A stretch of DNA of 37,561 bases from GCA-2730975 sp937893275 (GTDB taxonomy: Bacteria; Verrucomicrobiota; Verrucomicrobiia; Opitutales; Seribacteraceae): contig CAXAHJ010000030.1 in assembly GCA_963968595.1 (NCBI GenBank), forward strand, positions 1 to 37,561, written 5' to 3'. Below, one piece after another: positions 7,813-16,910 of this stretch (its first letter is position 1; the number at the start of each line of letters is the position of its first letter). Below the pieces are notes generated by a model that saw only the letters and a program-made list of their open reading frames with translations, ran no database searches and was not told the origin of the DNA. Position numbers and translations under genes: made by a program.

Positions 7813-10800
7813 ATGTTTACTTATCGTATCCTTTCTATTTTCTTAGCGTTAGCTTTTCTTCTTGATTTCGGCGTGAAAGCCGCTCAACCCAAAGCCAAAT
7901 GGATTTGGGATGCTCGAGGCGATCGGCCCAACAACCCACTTTATTTTGCCAAAACGGTAGATTTGGCAAGTGCTCCGAAAGCAGCCAAGATTCTGTTTAC
8001 TTGCGATAACAGCAGCACGGTATTCGTTAATGGTAAATCTATCGGTTCCAGTGGAAATTGGAATGCGGCGGTATCTGCAGATGTCAAGAAACTGCTGAAG
8101 AAGGGTGGCAATGTGATTGCGGTTATAGCCCAAAACGCCGGTGGTCCGGCGGGTTTTGTGTTGCAATTGGAAGTCACTAACGCGGATGGCAAGAAGACCG
8201 TGATCGTAACCGACGATTCTTGGCGTTTTGTCGATAAGGCTCCCAAGGATCTTCTTGGAGAGGCGACCAACTGGAAAATGGAAGGTTTTCCCAACGGAAA
8301 AGAACCTGTTGTAGTCGGTACGATTGGGGATGATCCATGGGGCAATGTATTTTCAGGTGGAGGTGGAAACCCCTCAGCATCTAGGCCCGCAGGGATCGCC
8401 AACAATACACTTCGTCACACCGATGGATTTAAGGTGGAAATGGTTTATGACGTCCCGCGTTCTCAGGGCTCGTGGGTGAGCCTTGCCGTAGATGATAAAG
8501 GTCGAATTTACGCCAGTGATCAAGGCCGTGCGGGTCTTTTTCGCATCACTTTGCCAAGTGGAGAAGAAGAAATTTCCGTTGAGAAGATGGATGCTAAAAT
8601 GACGGGTGGGCAGGGCATGCTTTGGGCATTCGATAGCCTTTATGTATGTGCTAATGGAGGTCCCGGAAGCGGCCTTTATCGCCTTAAGGACACCACTGGC
8701 GACGATCAGTTCGACAAATTTGAAAAACTAAGAGCGATATCCGGGGGAGGGGAGCATGGGCCTCACGATGTGGAATTGGGACCGAATGGAAAGAAACTTT
8801 ATATTGTCGCAGGGAATATGACTCGACTGCCTTCACCGGAAGGCTTCTTGGTGCCAAAGGTTTGGCAGGAAGATCAATTGCTTCCCCGCATGCCTGATGC
8901 TCGGGGGCATGCTCGATCCGTCATGGCTCCAGGAGGTTGGATCTGTCGAACTGACCCCGAGGGCAAAGCATGGGAGTTGGTGAGCACTGGATTTCGCAAC
9001 ACCTATGGAATTGCCTTCAATGGCGATGGCGAATTGTTCGGATACGATTCCGATATGGAATGGGATGCAGGCTCACCATGGTATCGCCCGACGCGAATTT
9101 GCCACGCCGTGAATGGGGGAGAGTTCGGTTGGCGAAATGGGTCTGGCAAGTTTCCTCCTTACTATGCCGATACTTTGCCTGCGGTGGTGGACATCGGTCC
9201 CGGATCTCCAACGGGCGTAATTTCAGGATCGGGTGCAAAATTTCCTTCCAAGTATCAATCGGCCATCTACGCACTCGACTGGACTTATGGTTCCATTTGG
9301 GCCATTCATTTGAAGCCCGACGGCAGTTCCTACAAGGCAGTGAGGGAAGAGTTCGTGGGCGGAAAACCTCTTCCCGTGACTGATGCCATAATCCACCCGC
9401 AAGACGGATCTATGTATTTTGCGGTTGGCGGGCGTGGATCGAAATCTTTTCTTTATAAAGTTTCCTACTCGGGCAAAGAATCAACTAAGGCAGTTTACGG
9501 AAGCTTTGTCGATGGACAAGATCTCCGAAAGATCCGTCACTCAATGGAAGATTTGCAGCGTCCGGGAAACAAGGGAGACCTTGACAATATCTGGAAGAAC
9601 CTTGGCAGCGAAGATCGTTTCATTCGTAATGCTGCCCGTGTTGCTCTAGAACATCAACCAGTTGACACATGGTCGTCCAAGGCTTTGGGCGAAAAGGGTT
9701 CTCAGGTTTTGCTTTCTGCTGTTACGGCTCTTGCTCGCAATGGTTCCTCTGACTTGCGAGACAAAATCCTCATTGCTCTCGCTCGTCTTGATTGGGTTAA
9801 GCTAAGCGAGGTTCAGCAATTGCATCTTTTGCGCAACTATGGTCTTGTCTTTGCCCGTCTTGGTAGACCTTCCCCAAAAACTGCGTTGAAGATAATCGGG
9901 AAATTGGATCCCCACTACCCTGCAGCCACCGACGCACTTAATCGTGAGCTTTGCACGATGCTTACCTATCTTGAGGCCGATTCAGTTCCTGCAAAAACCA
10001 TTCCCATGTTAGCCCAAAATCGGAATGAACAGGACGACTATCTTGACGCTAAACTCCTCGCAAGAAGTGGCTACGGAAATGCCTTCCTTGCCACTCTAGA
10101 CTCGCGACCCGAGAAACAACAAATTCACTATGCTTACTGTCTCCGCGTCGCCAAGGCTGGCTGGACCCCTAATCTGCGTAAAAGCTTCTTTAGTTGGTTT
10201 AACAATGCCAAACGTTTTCGTGGCGGGAACAGCTTCTCCGGCTTTCTCAATAATATAAAAAAGGAAGCCCTCAAAAACGTACCGGTTCAGGAAAGGTCGC
10301 GACTGGAAGCCTTAAGCGAAGAGCTTACCACTACTATTGCCGCGGTGCTTCCAAGACCCAAGGGTCCTGGCCGCACATGGACAGTTGAAGCTGTTGGCAA
10401 ACTTGCCGAAAAGGAGGGATTGAATGATCGAGACCTAAAAAATGGACACGCCATGTTTCAAGCTGGCTTGTGTGCAAACTGTCATCGCTTTGGTAGCGAA
10501 GGAGGCTTGGGAGGACCCGACCTAACCGGTGCAGGAACTCGTTTTGGGACTCGCGACCTTGCGGACGCCATCCTTAACCCGAACAATGTGATTTCAGACC
10601 AGTACCATAACAGCATGGTAGAAAAAAATGACGGTACCGAACAGTTCGGCCGAATCTTGGGAGAAGAAGATGGTCACATACTCATTATGCCAACGCCCAT
10701 GGCTCCTGATCATGTTCTTAAAATCCCTAAGGCAGAAATCAAGACAACTAAACCATCCAAACTTTCCGCTATGATGCCTGGCTTGATCAACTCCATGAAT

Positions 10801-10851
10801 CCAGACGAAGTTCTCGATCTACTTGCTTTTCTTCGAAGTGGAGTGAACTAG
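7813..10851 (+). CDS. PVC-type membrane-bound dehydrogenase with C-terminal heme domain
   Basis: Exported protein of 1012 residues. The signal peptide is at about 1-23. A jelly-roll, sugar-binding-like module at about 28-145 contains FVNGKSIGSSGNW. A beta-propeller at about 200-560 resembles the 'putative membrane-bound dehydrogenase' family seen in Planctomycetes and Verrucomicrobiota. An alpha-helical, HEAT-like stretch at about 575-840 follows, then a C-terminal c-type heme domain with C887-A-N-C890-H891 and the family's GGxGGPDLTG motif. Likely a periplasmic oxidoreductase, perhaps acting on a sugar or alcohol and passing electrons to the heme. No cofactor can be assigned with certainty. 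It starts 118 bases after rlmN and probably has its own promoter. Confidence 0.85.
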   Translation: MFTYRILSIFLALAFLLDFGVKAAQPKAKWIWDARGDRPNNPLYFAKTVDLASAPKAAKILFTCDNSSTVFVNGKSIGSSGNWNAAVSADVKKLLKKGGNVIAVIAQNAGGPAGFVLQLEVTNADGKKTVIVTDDSWRFVDKAPKDLLGEATNWKMEGFPNGKEPVVVGTIGDDPWGNVFSGGGGNPSASRPAGIANNTLRHTDGFKVEMVYDVPRSQGSWVSLAVDDKGRIYASDQGRAGLFRITLPSGEEEISVEKMDAKMTGGQGMLWAFDSLYVCANGGPGSGLYRLKDTTGDDQFDKFEKLRAISGGGEHGPHDVELGPNGKKLYIVAGNMTRLPSPEGFLVPKVWQEDQLLPRMPDARGHARSVMAPGGWICRTDPEGKAWELVSTGFRNTYGIAFNGDGELFGYDSDMEWDAGSPWYRPTRICHAVNGGEFGWRNGSGKFPPYYADTLPAVVDIGPGSPTGVISGSGAKFPSKYQSAIYALDWTYGSIWAIHLKPDGSSYKAVREEFVGGKPLPVTDAIIHPQDGSMYFAVGGRGSKSFLYKVSYSGKESTKAVYGSFVDGQDLRKIRHSMEDLQRPGNKGDLDNIWKNLGSEDRFIRNAARVALEHQPVDTWSSKALGEKGSQVLLSAVTALARNGSSDLRDKILIALARLDWVKLSEVQQLHLLRNYGLVFARLGRPSPKTALKIIGKLDPHYPAATDALNRELCTMLTYLEADSVPAKTIPMLAQNRNEQDDYLDAKLLARSGYGNAFLATLDSRPEKQQIHYAYCLRVAKAGWTPNLRKSFFSWFNNAKRFRGGNSFSGFLNNIKKEALKNVPVQERSRLEALSEELTTTIAAVLPRPKGPGRTWTVEAVGKLAEKEGLNDRDLKNGHAMFQAGLCANCHRFGSEGGLGGPDLTGAGTRFGTRDLADAILNPNNVISDQYHNSMVEKNDGTEQFGRILGEEDGHILIMPTPMAPDHVLKIPKAEIKTTKPSKLSAMMPGLINSMNPDEVLDLLAFLRSGVN

Positions 10852-10917
10852 TAATGAAGATGATTTTTTATGAATTTTAGATTTGGCTTGAACGTAAATC
10901 AGTCCACGCAGAGATTT

Positions 10918-13900
10918 ATGGCAATGAAACCCTTTTTTTGTTTTTTTGGCTCCTACCTGCTGGTAGCGATATTTTCATCATTCACTTTCGCTAGTGATTC
11001 GCTTGATGACGCGAACCTCCTCTCTGCTGATATCGTCCTGCGATTGGCTAATGGAGAAAATGTCGAAGCCCAGCGGATTTCCAGTACTGATTTAGGTGGA
11101 GGAGATTTTTCTTGGACCGGGCAGTTAATGAAGGCAACTGCGGGGTTTGTTACGTTTGCCAAGGTCGATAACATGGTCAGTGGTTCTATTCATTTTTCTA
11201 GTGGTCGCGCCTATTCTTTACGGGGGCAACGTAGACAGCCTGAGATTAAGCAAGTCATTTCGAAGAAACGCCCTTGCGGTGGTTGCTTAACCAAGAAAGA
11301 CTTGCCGAGTGATCCACGACGGCATCGTCGCACCAAGACTTGGCGTAATGGGGATGGTAATCTTATTGATTTACTAATTGTCTCTCCTGGTTCTGTGGCA
11401 ACTGCCGCCGGTGGATTATCCCTTCTTGAAGCTGATGCAGTCAAGGCTGTGGCTGATGCCAACCTTTGTTATCGCAACAGCCGCGTGAACCTGCAACTTC
11501 GCCTAGTTCATTTCTCGGAAATTAATTATAATCAAACTGGAAATTTAGAAACGGATTTAGCACGTCTCGAGAATCCGAATGACGGCTATATGGATAATGT
11601 CCATGACCTCCGCGATCAATATGGTGCCGATCTCGTGGCCATGCTTGCTACTGAGAGTAGCTCGGGAGGATTAGCCAATACCATGATGTACCCCAGTTTG
11701 GATTTCGCCTCTCAAGGATTCAGCGTAAGCGTTTGGGATCAAATCGGCGCTCCTTCATACACCTTGGCCCACGAACTCGGTCACAACATGGGTTGCTTGC
11801 ATAACAGAGAGGATTCCAGTGGTGTGGACGACGGTTATGAATTCAGATCTTTTTCCTATGGTAAACGATGGCTTTCAGGGAATCCCGGATACGCTACGGT
11901 GATGTCATACGATACCGAACCTACCTCCACCTTTCCTAACACAATACCTTTCTTCTCCAATCCCGATGTTTTTTATCTTGGAACGGCGACTGGAAACATA
12001 GGTTCGGAGGATAACGCTCAGGTTCTTGCGTTTACTAGCCCTTATGTGGCCAATTTCCGTTCCGCAGTCGTGCAGGGTATTGTTCCTTCCCTCTCTTCGG
12101 TGGCGATCCAAGAAGGGAATTCAACATCGTTTTCCGTCCGACTTGCGGTAAAGCCTACCTCTCCCTTGTCGGTTAACATTTCCCATGTTGCCGGCGGTGA
12201 TGCCGACTTGATGATAACCAGTCCTTCATCGATGACCTTTGACTCGAGCAATTGGAACCTTCCGCATCCTTTGCAAATATCTGCCCGTCTGGATTCTGAT
12301 ACGGTCAACGGTAGTGCCACAATCATCCTTTCTGCAACAGGCGTCAACTCGACCACGGTCTTGGCAACCGAAATGGATTCTGGGACAACCACCACAAATT
12401 CTCACCTTATTGCAGGTCTAGCGACCAACTCACTCGGCTTCGGAATTTCTGGAGCCACCATGACTTTTTCTAATGGAGGTGGAGCAGTGGCAACCGACGC
12501 AAATGGCACCTTTCGGCATGAAGTCGCCGAGGGTTGGAGTGGAATCATGACACCTAGCAAAATAGGTCACACTTTTCTACCTGCGACTGTTTCGGTAACT
12601 TCACTTTCTGGAGACTCAGTCGCTCACAACTTTATCGCTAGTCGGTCAACTATTCTTTACGTCGACGTTGATGCATCCGGCGCTGGTGATGGATCAAGTT
12701 GGGCTAATGCCTATACGGATTTGGCTGTTGCGTTGCGATCAACGCATCCCTTTTCAGAGGTGTGGGTTGCCGAAGGCATATATAAGCCAGGAACAGTTCG
12801 ACCATCGGCCTTTTTGCTTCCCCCGGACATTCCTTTGTACGGAGGGTTTGCGGGGGGGGAAACCTCCCTAAGCCAAAGGGATTACTCGGCGAATATAACC
12901 ATTCTCTCTGGCGATATCGGCGATCCTGATGTTTCTGGCGACAATTGTTATCATGTGGTGATCCCCACCACGAATGCCACCCTTGACGGCTTTACCATAA
13001 GTAATGGAAATGCCAGTGAAAATTATTCTGACGATCGAGGTAAAGGAGGTGCGATTTGGGCTGAGTATTCGGCTTTTACTATTAAGAATTGTGTTTTCTC
13101 AAGTAACTCTGCCAATCAACAGGGAGGCGCCATATTCTTGAATGAATCTAACGCAACGCTTGTCGGTTGCACTTTCAATGGTAATGTCACGGGCTCAACC
13201 GGCGATGGGGGCGCAGTTGATCTAAACTCTTCCACTCTTGCCTTAACTGCCTGTAGCTTCGTTTCAAATCACTCCTATTTTTACGGTGGCGCTATTAACA
13301 GCCTAAATTCGAACATAACACTCAACTCTAGTTCTTTTTCCACCAACCAAAGTCTTAATTCGAACGGTGGCGGGGCAATCCGGCTCAAAGGGGGTTCCAT
13401 AGCAGGATCTTTTAACTCTTTTACTGCAAATAAGGCTACTCATGAAGGCGGGGCAATACTTTGGGAAGAAACTACGGGCTCACTTTCAGATTCCAATTTC
13501 ACATCCAATCAAAACCTTTCTTGGAATGGGGGAGGGGGCATCTATTTTAAAAATGCGTCGCCAACGATTTTACGTTGCTCCTTTACTGGCAACATTACCA
13601 ATGCCAACAACTACGGTGGTGCTATCCATTTAAATAATGCTTCACCCACGATTTCGAACTGTATTTTTACCCTGAATGCAGCTGCGTCGAATTCTGGAGG
13701 TGCTATCTCAATTGACTCGACTTCTCTTCCAGTGCTCAGTGCCAACGAATTTCGATACAATTCTGCCAACGATTATGGTGGTGCAATTTATGTTTCCGGA
13801 GGACAGAACTTACAGGCAACAAATAACCTCTTTCTTGGGAATTATAGTAATTCTGGAGGTGCTGTTTCGGCTTGGGGAACGACGAGCATGTCTTTTACGA

Positions 13901-16242
13901 ATTGTCGGTTTATCGGCAACGAGGCGAATGGGAGTTCTGATTCCAGTGGGGGTATGGCTATGCTGGCAAACGGCACCACGTCGACGTCTTTTGTCAACTG
14001 TGTCATTTCTGGAAATAAAGCAAACTATAGGAGCGGTGTTCTTCAAGCTGATGGCACTACTCGCTTTGTGAACTGTTCTTTATATGGGAATGTGGCTCAA
14101 GAAGGTGGTGTAACACTCCTTTTTCCGGGTGAAACAATTGAAATCGAAAACTCCATTATTTGGAATAATTCGGCAAATACGTTCCCGGATATTTACAAAA
14201 ACACGGGAACCGCTCGGATTAATAATTCTATTTTCTTATCCTCGCAGTCCCAAGGGTTGCCAAGCGGTACCGCAAATCTTTCGGACGATCCTCTCTTCAT
14301 TGATCCAGATGGAGCAGATAATTTAGTCGGCACGGAAGATGATGATCTTGGTTTGCAGGCATCTTCTCCTGCAATCGATCAAGCGTCCCTCTCCGCTAGT
14401 GGCTATCTCTCTTCCGATCTTCTAGGCAAAACCCGTTATGGTTCCGGTCCGGACTTAGGTGCTTACGAATATCGTATAAACTCTGCACCGGTTCTTACTA
14501 ATTCGATAGAGGCGGGTGAACTGGCGGTCACTTCCACAGAAGGCAATGTATCCGTAGTGACCCTTTCGGTTTCCGATGTGGACGGCGATGCCATCTCCTT
14601 CACCCTTGGTGACTCCGGAGACGAATCTCTTTTTGCAATCGGCTCTGATACCGGAGTTATTCGATTTCTAACCCCCCCCAGCTTCGCTTCTCCCGCCGAC
14701 TCAAATTCAGACAATATATATAACCTCACCGTTTTTTACACTGATTCTGAAGCTCCTTCCAACTCCATTACACTTCGAGTTACTGTTAACGATTCGGGTT
14801 CCAACACCCCCATTTATGTCAATCTTGTCACGCAAACGGAAGGAGATGGGGCAGTCTCGGATACGGGCGAGGGTACCTACGAGCTTCACGACACTGCTTC
14901 CATTACGGCAACGCCGGGCACAAGCTATGTCTTCTCCAGGTGGACGGGAGATGCCAACGGCACCGACAATCCTCTTACGCTTACAATGGACGGCAACAAG
15001 ACTGTTGTCGCTGCCTTCAGCAAGCTCAATGCCGTTCCTGAGTTTTCGCACACGCTGACCGATAGCAGCTTCTCCATCACTTTGACCGAAAATGCCATAA
15101 TCGCCATAGACCTTAACGCATCCGACGAAGACGGTGACACTGTAACCTTTGCTCTTTCCGGAACGGATTCTGCCCGTTTCGACCTAAATTCAAGCACGGG
15201 GATTCTTAGTTTTCTTATCCCTCCCGACTTCGAAAACCCCGACGATTCCGGCAAAAACCACGCTTACGGTTTGGAGATCACTATTACCGATGGCATCGAT
15301 AGTTCTGCCGCCACTTTACTAATCTCTATCCTTGACGATACTTTTGAACCTCCAACCGATTACACTTTGACTGTAGCAATTGAGGGATTGGGCGAAGTTT
15401 TGACCTCCGATGGACAGTCGATCTCCTCGAGCGCAAGTTTCCTTTATGCCGTTGACTCAAACATCACTCTCGTGGCAACACCCTTCTCGGGACATGTTTT
15501 TACGAAATGGAAGGAAGATGCAAACAGCAGTTTTGCAAACATTTCTGTGACCATGAACGATAATAGGAGCATAACGGCAGTTTTTTCTAAGCTAAATGTT
15601 TCGCCCAGACTCTTGAATAATCTTACCGCAGGCATAGTTCAGGAAAATGTTATTGAGAACAATCGAACAATTCTAACATTCATTGGCGAGGACGAGGATG
15701 GCGATACAATCACTTTCAGCCTTCAGGAAGAGGGAGATTTTCAACTGTTCGATTTGAATACAACTTCTGGCCTACTTTCGTTCAAGATTGCCCCAGACTT
15801 CGAGTTGCCGACAGATGCCGATGCCGACAACGTTTATGACATTTTCGTTACCTTGTCCGACGGCAACATCACTACCTCTCCCGCAAGTGTTCGCATTTTT
15901 GTACTCGACCATGCCGAACACACCTGGGATTACGCCGAGAATTTGGGTAACGGTTGGCGAAACTTCACATGGTTTGGCAACTACTACGATACTAACTTCG
16001 GCTGGTTGTTCCACGAGCACCACGGTTGGATTTACCGTGAAAATGAGAATACCGATACGAACTCAATTTGGCTTTACGACCCTACGATCGGTTGGCTATG
16101 GACTAGTTCTTATGTATATCCCAATCTCTACCAATCAGAATCCGGTGCTGGTGAATGGATTTACTATGACACATCCTCAAAATCTCCACGAAGATTTTAT
16201 CGATACAGTGCGTATGCTTGGGAGGAAATCCACGAGGAATAA
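10918..16242 (+). CDS. Giant secreted metzincin/beta-helix/cadherin-like surface protein
   Basis: Secreted protein of 1774 residues. I place the start at 10918 (MAMKPFF) because the signal peptide begins there; ATGs at 10870 and 10924 are alternatives. A pro-region carries C120-G-G-C123. A metzincin zinc protease domain (about 140-385) has H285-E-x2-H289-x5-H295 and a Met-turn VMSY at about 328-331. Then come a Calx-beta-like domain (387-489), a carboxypeptidase-regulatory-like domain (490-575) and a right-handed beta-helix (581-1184) with many GGAI and F-x-x-N repeats like chlamydial Pmp proteins. Three cadherin-like domains (about 1189-1299, 1370-1475, 1559-1665) alternate with two 'bacterial repeat' modules (1300-1359, 1481-1555). 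The last 105 residues (1670-1774) are a Trp/Tyr/Gly-rich domain. Likely a cell-surface or secreted protease and adhesin. Confidence 0.85.
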   Translation: MAMKPFFCFFGSYLLVAIFSSFTFASDSLDDANLLSADIVLRLANGENVEAQRISSTDLGGGDFSWTGQLMKATAGFVTFAKVDNMVSGSIHFSSGRAYSLRGQRRQPEIKQVISKKRPCGGCLTKKDLPSDPRRHRRTKTWRNGDGNLIDLLIVSPGSVATAAGGLSLLEADAVKAVADANLCYRNSRVNLQLRLVHFSEINYNQTGNLETDLARLENPNDGYMDNVHDLRDQYGADLVAMLATESSSGGLANTMMYPSLDFASQGFSVSVWDQIGAPSYTLAHELGHNMGCLHNREDSSGVDDGYEFRSFSYGKRWLSGNPGYATVMSYDTEPTSTFPNTIPFFSNPDVFYLGTATGNIGSEDNAQVLAFTSPYVANFRSAVVQGIVPSLSSVAIQEGNSTSFSVRLAVKPTSPLSVNISHVAGGDADLMITSPSSMTFDSSNWNLPHPLQISARLDSDTVNGSATIILSATGVNSTTVLATEMDSGTTTTNSHLIAGLATNSLGFGISGATMTFSNGGGAVATDANGTFRHEVAEGWSGIMTPSKIGHTFLPATVSVTSLSGDSVAHNFIASRSTILYVDVDASGAGDGSSWANAYTDLAVALRSTHPFSEVWVAEGIYKPGTVRPSAFLLPPDIPLYGGFAGGETSLSQRDYSANITILSGDIGDPDVSGDNCYHVVIPTTNATLDGFTISNGNASENYSDDRGKGGAIWAEYSAFTIKNCVFSSNSANQQGGAIFLNESNATLVGCTFNGNVTGSTGDGGAVDLNSSTLALTACSFVSNHSYFYGGAINSLNSNITLNSSSFSTNQSLNSNGGGAIRLKGGSIAGSFNSFTANKATHEGGAILWEETTGSLSDSNFTSNQNLSWNGGGGIYFKNASPTILRCSFTGNITNANNYGGAIHLNNASPTISNCIFTLNAAASNSGGAISIDSTSLPVLSANEFRYNSANDYGGAIYVSGGQNLQATNNLFLGNYSNSGGAVSAWGTTSMSFTNCRFIGNEANGSSDSSGGMAMLANGTTSTSFVNCVISGNKANYRSGVLQADGTTRFVNCSLYGNVAQEGGVTLLFPGETIEIENSIIWNNSANTFPDIYKNTGTARINNSIFLSSQSQGLPSGTANLSDDPLFIDPDGADNLVGTEDDDLGLQASSPAIDQASLSASGYLSSDLLGKTRYGSGPDLGAYEYRINSAPVLTNSIEAGELAVTSTEGNVSVVTLSVSDVDGDAISFTLGDSGDESLFAIGSDTGVIRFLTPPSFASPADSNSDNIYNLTVFYTDSEAPSNSITLRVTVNDSGSNTPIYVNLVTQTEGDGAVSDTGEGTYELHDTASITATPGTSYVFSRWTGDANGTDNPLTLTMDGNKTVVAAFSKLNAVPEFSHTLTDSSFSITLTENAIIAIDLNASDEDGDTVTFALSGTDSARFDLNSSTGILSFLIPPDFENPDDSGKNHAYGLEITITDGIDSSAATLLISILDDTFEPPTDYTLTVAIEGLGEVLTSDGQSISSSASFLYAVDSNITLVATPFSGHVFTKWKEDANSSFANISVTMNDNRSITAVFSKLNVSPRLLNNLTAGIVQENVIENNRTILTFIGEDEDGDTITFSLQEEGDFQLFDLNTTSGLLSFKIAPDFELPTDADADNVYDIFVTLSDGNITTSPASVRIFVLDHAEHTWDYAENLGNGWRNFTWFGNYYDTNFGWLFHEHHGWIYRENENTDTNSIWLYDPTIGWLWTSSYVYPNLYQSESGAGEWIYYDTSSKSPRRFYRYSAYAWEEIHEE
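13030..14130 (+). repeat. Pmp-like beta-helix repeat tract within the giant gene
   Basis: This stretch encodes more than ten imperfect repeats of about 25-40 residues. Each has GGAI/GGAV, then a short hydrophobic strand, then NC-x-F followed by N or GN. They are degenerate at the DNA level but regular in protein, as expected for coils of a right-handed parallel beta-helix. Such repeats occur in chlamydial polymorphic outer membrane proteins and in many PVC surface proteins. Confidence 0.7.
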
Positions 16243-16276
16243 GTAGTTTTCAGGGTATCTAAGATTTGAAGCCCAA

Positions 16277-16326
16277 AAGTCGCTCCATGCCCAAAGGGAC
16301 AATTAGGGAAAAGCGACTTATTTTTT
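16277..16326 (+). terminator. Intrinsic terminator between convergent genes
   Basis: AAGTCGCT (16277-16284) pairs perfectly with AGCGACTT (16312-16319), followed by A and six T (16321-16326), giving a + strand terminator 34 bases after the giant gene. The 27-base loop contains CCC-AAA-GGG, which could form an inner hairpin. On the - strand the same stem is followed by TTTT, so it may act both ways. The right arm overlaps the stop codon of the - strand gene ending at 16318. Confidence 0.55.
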
Positions 16327-16839
16327 CTTGTTCCCGCCAAAAAGACCGCGAAGACCGCCAGGCTTTTTGCCATCGTCTTTTTTTGCATTACCTTTATCAT
16401 CCTTGCCTGTGGTTGCAGTGCGTGCCTTGATCGCGGCTGCTTCCTCGGCGGTAACCCACATGTGGACATGTGCCTTTTCAACAGTCAGTACGTAATTTCG
16501 GTTTAGAGTGAAACCGTAGGTTTTGAACATCAACTTGTTGTTCTCATTCAACTTGGCTTGAAGATCTTCCAATTGTTTCTTCAATCCTGCGTGCTTTTGT
16601 TCGTCTTGCTCATTCTGAAGTTTTGAGAGCAATTGAACGGCTAAGGTGCGCTGTTGTTGAACGAGCTGTACATTTTTCTGAAATTCTTGATTCGATTCAA
16701 TCGTATTGAGAGAGGCAACCTTGACGAGTTCCAGTTTTTGCTGTGGAGCTGCCACTGGTTTGGCACCCTTGTCTTGGGCGAATGTCGCGGTGGCGGCGAG
16801 CGTGAGCGAAACGAGAGAGAGAATGCGGATAGATTTCAT
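16318..16839 (-). CDS. Exported coiled-coil protein of unknown function
   Basis: 173 residues. A clear signal peptide (about 1-21, cleavage after TFA) is followed by a charged, Gln-rich helical region at about 50-110 that looks like a coiled coil. The C-terminal tail is Lys/Gly-rich and ends in a run of three lysines. Length and layout recall Skp/OmpH-like periplasmic chaperones, but I see no convincing sequence match. It is the last gene of the long - strand set, 71 bases after the DUF1080 gene, and its stop codon overlaps the terminator stem. Function not recognised. Confidence 0.7.
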   Translation of the reverse strand: MKSIRILSLVSLTLAATATFAQDKGAKPVAAPQQKLELVKVASLNTIESNQEFQKNVQLVQQQRTLAVQLLSKLQNEQDEQKHAGLKKQLEDLQAKLNENNKLMFKTYGFTLNRNYVLTVEKAHVHMWVTAEEAAAIKARTATTGKDDKGNAKKDDGKKPGGLRGLFGGNKKK

Positions 16840-16910
16840 GGTAGTTAGTGTTTAGTAAAGATGGAGTTTAGGTTATGTTGTCGAATGGTGACTTTTTTTG
16901 GTTTAAAGGT

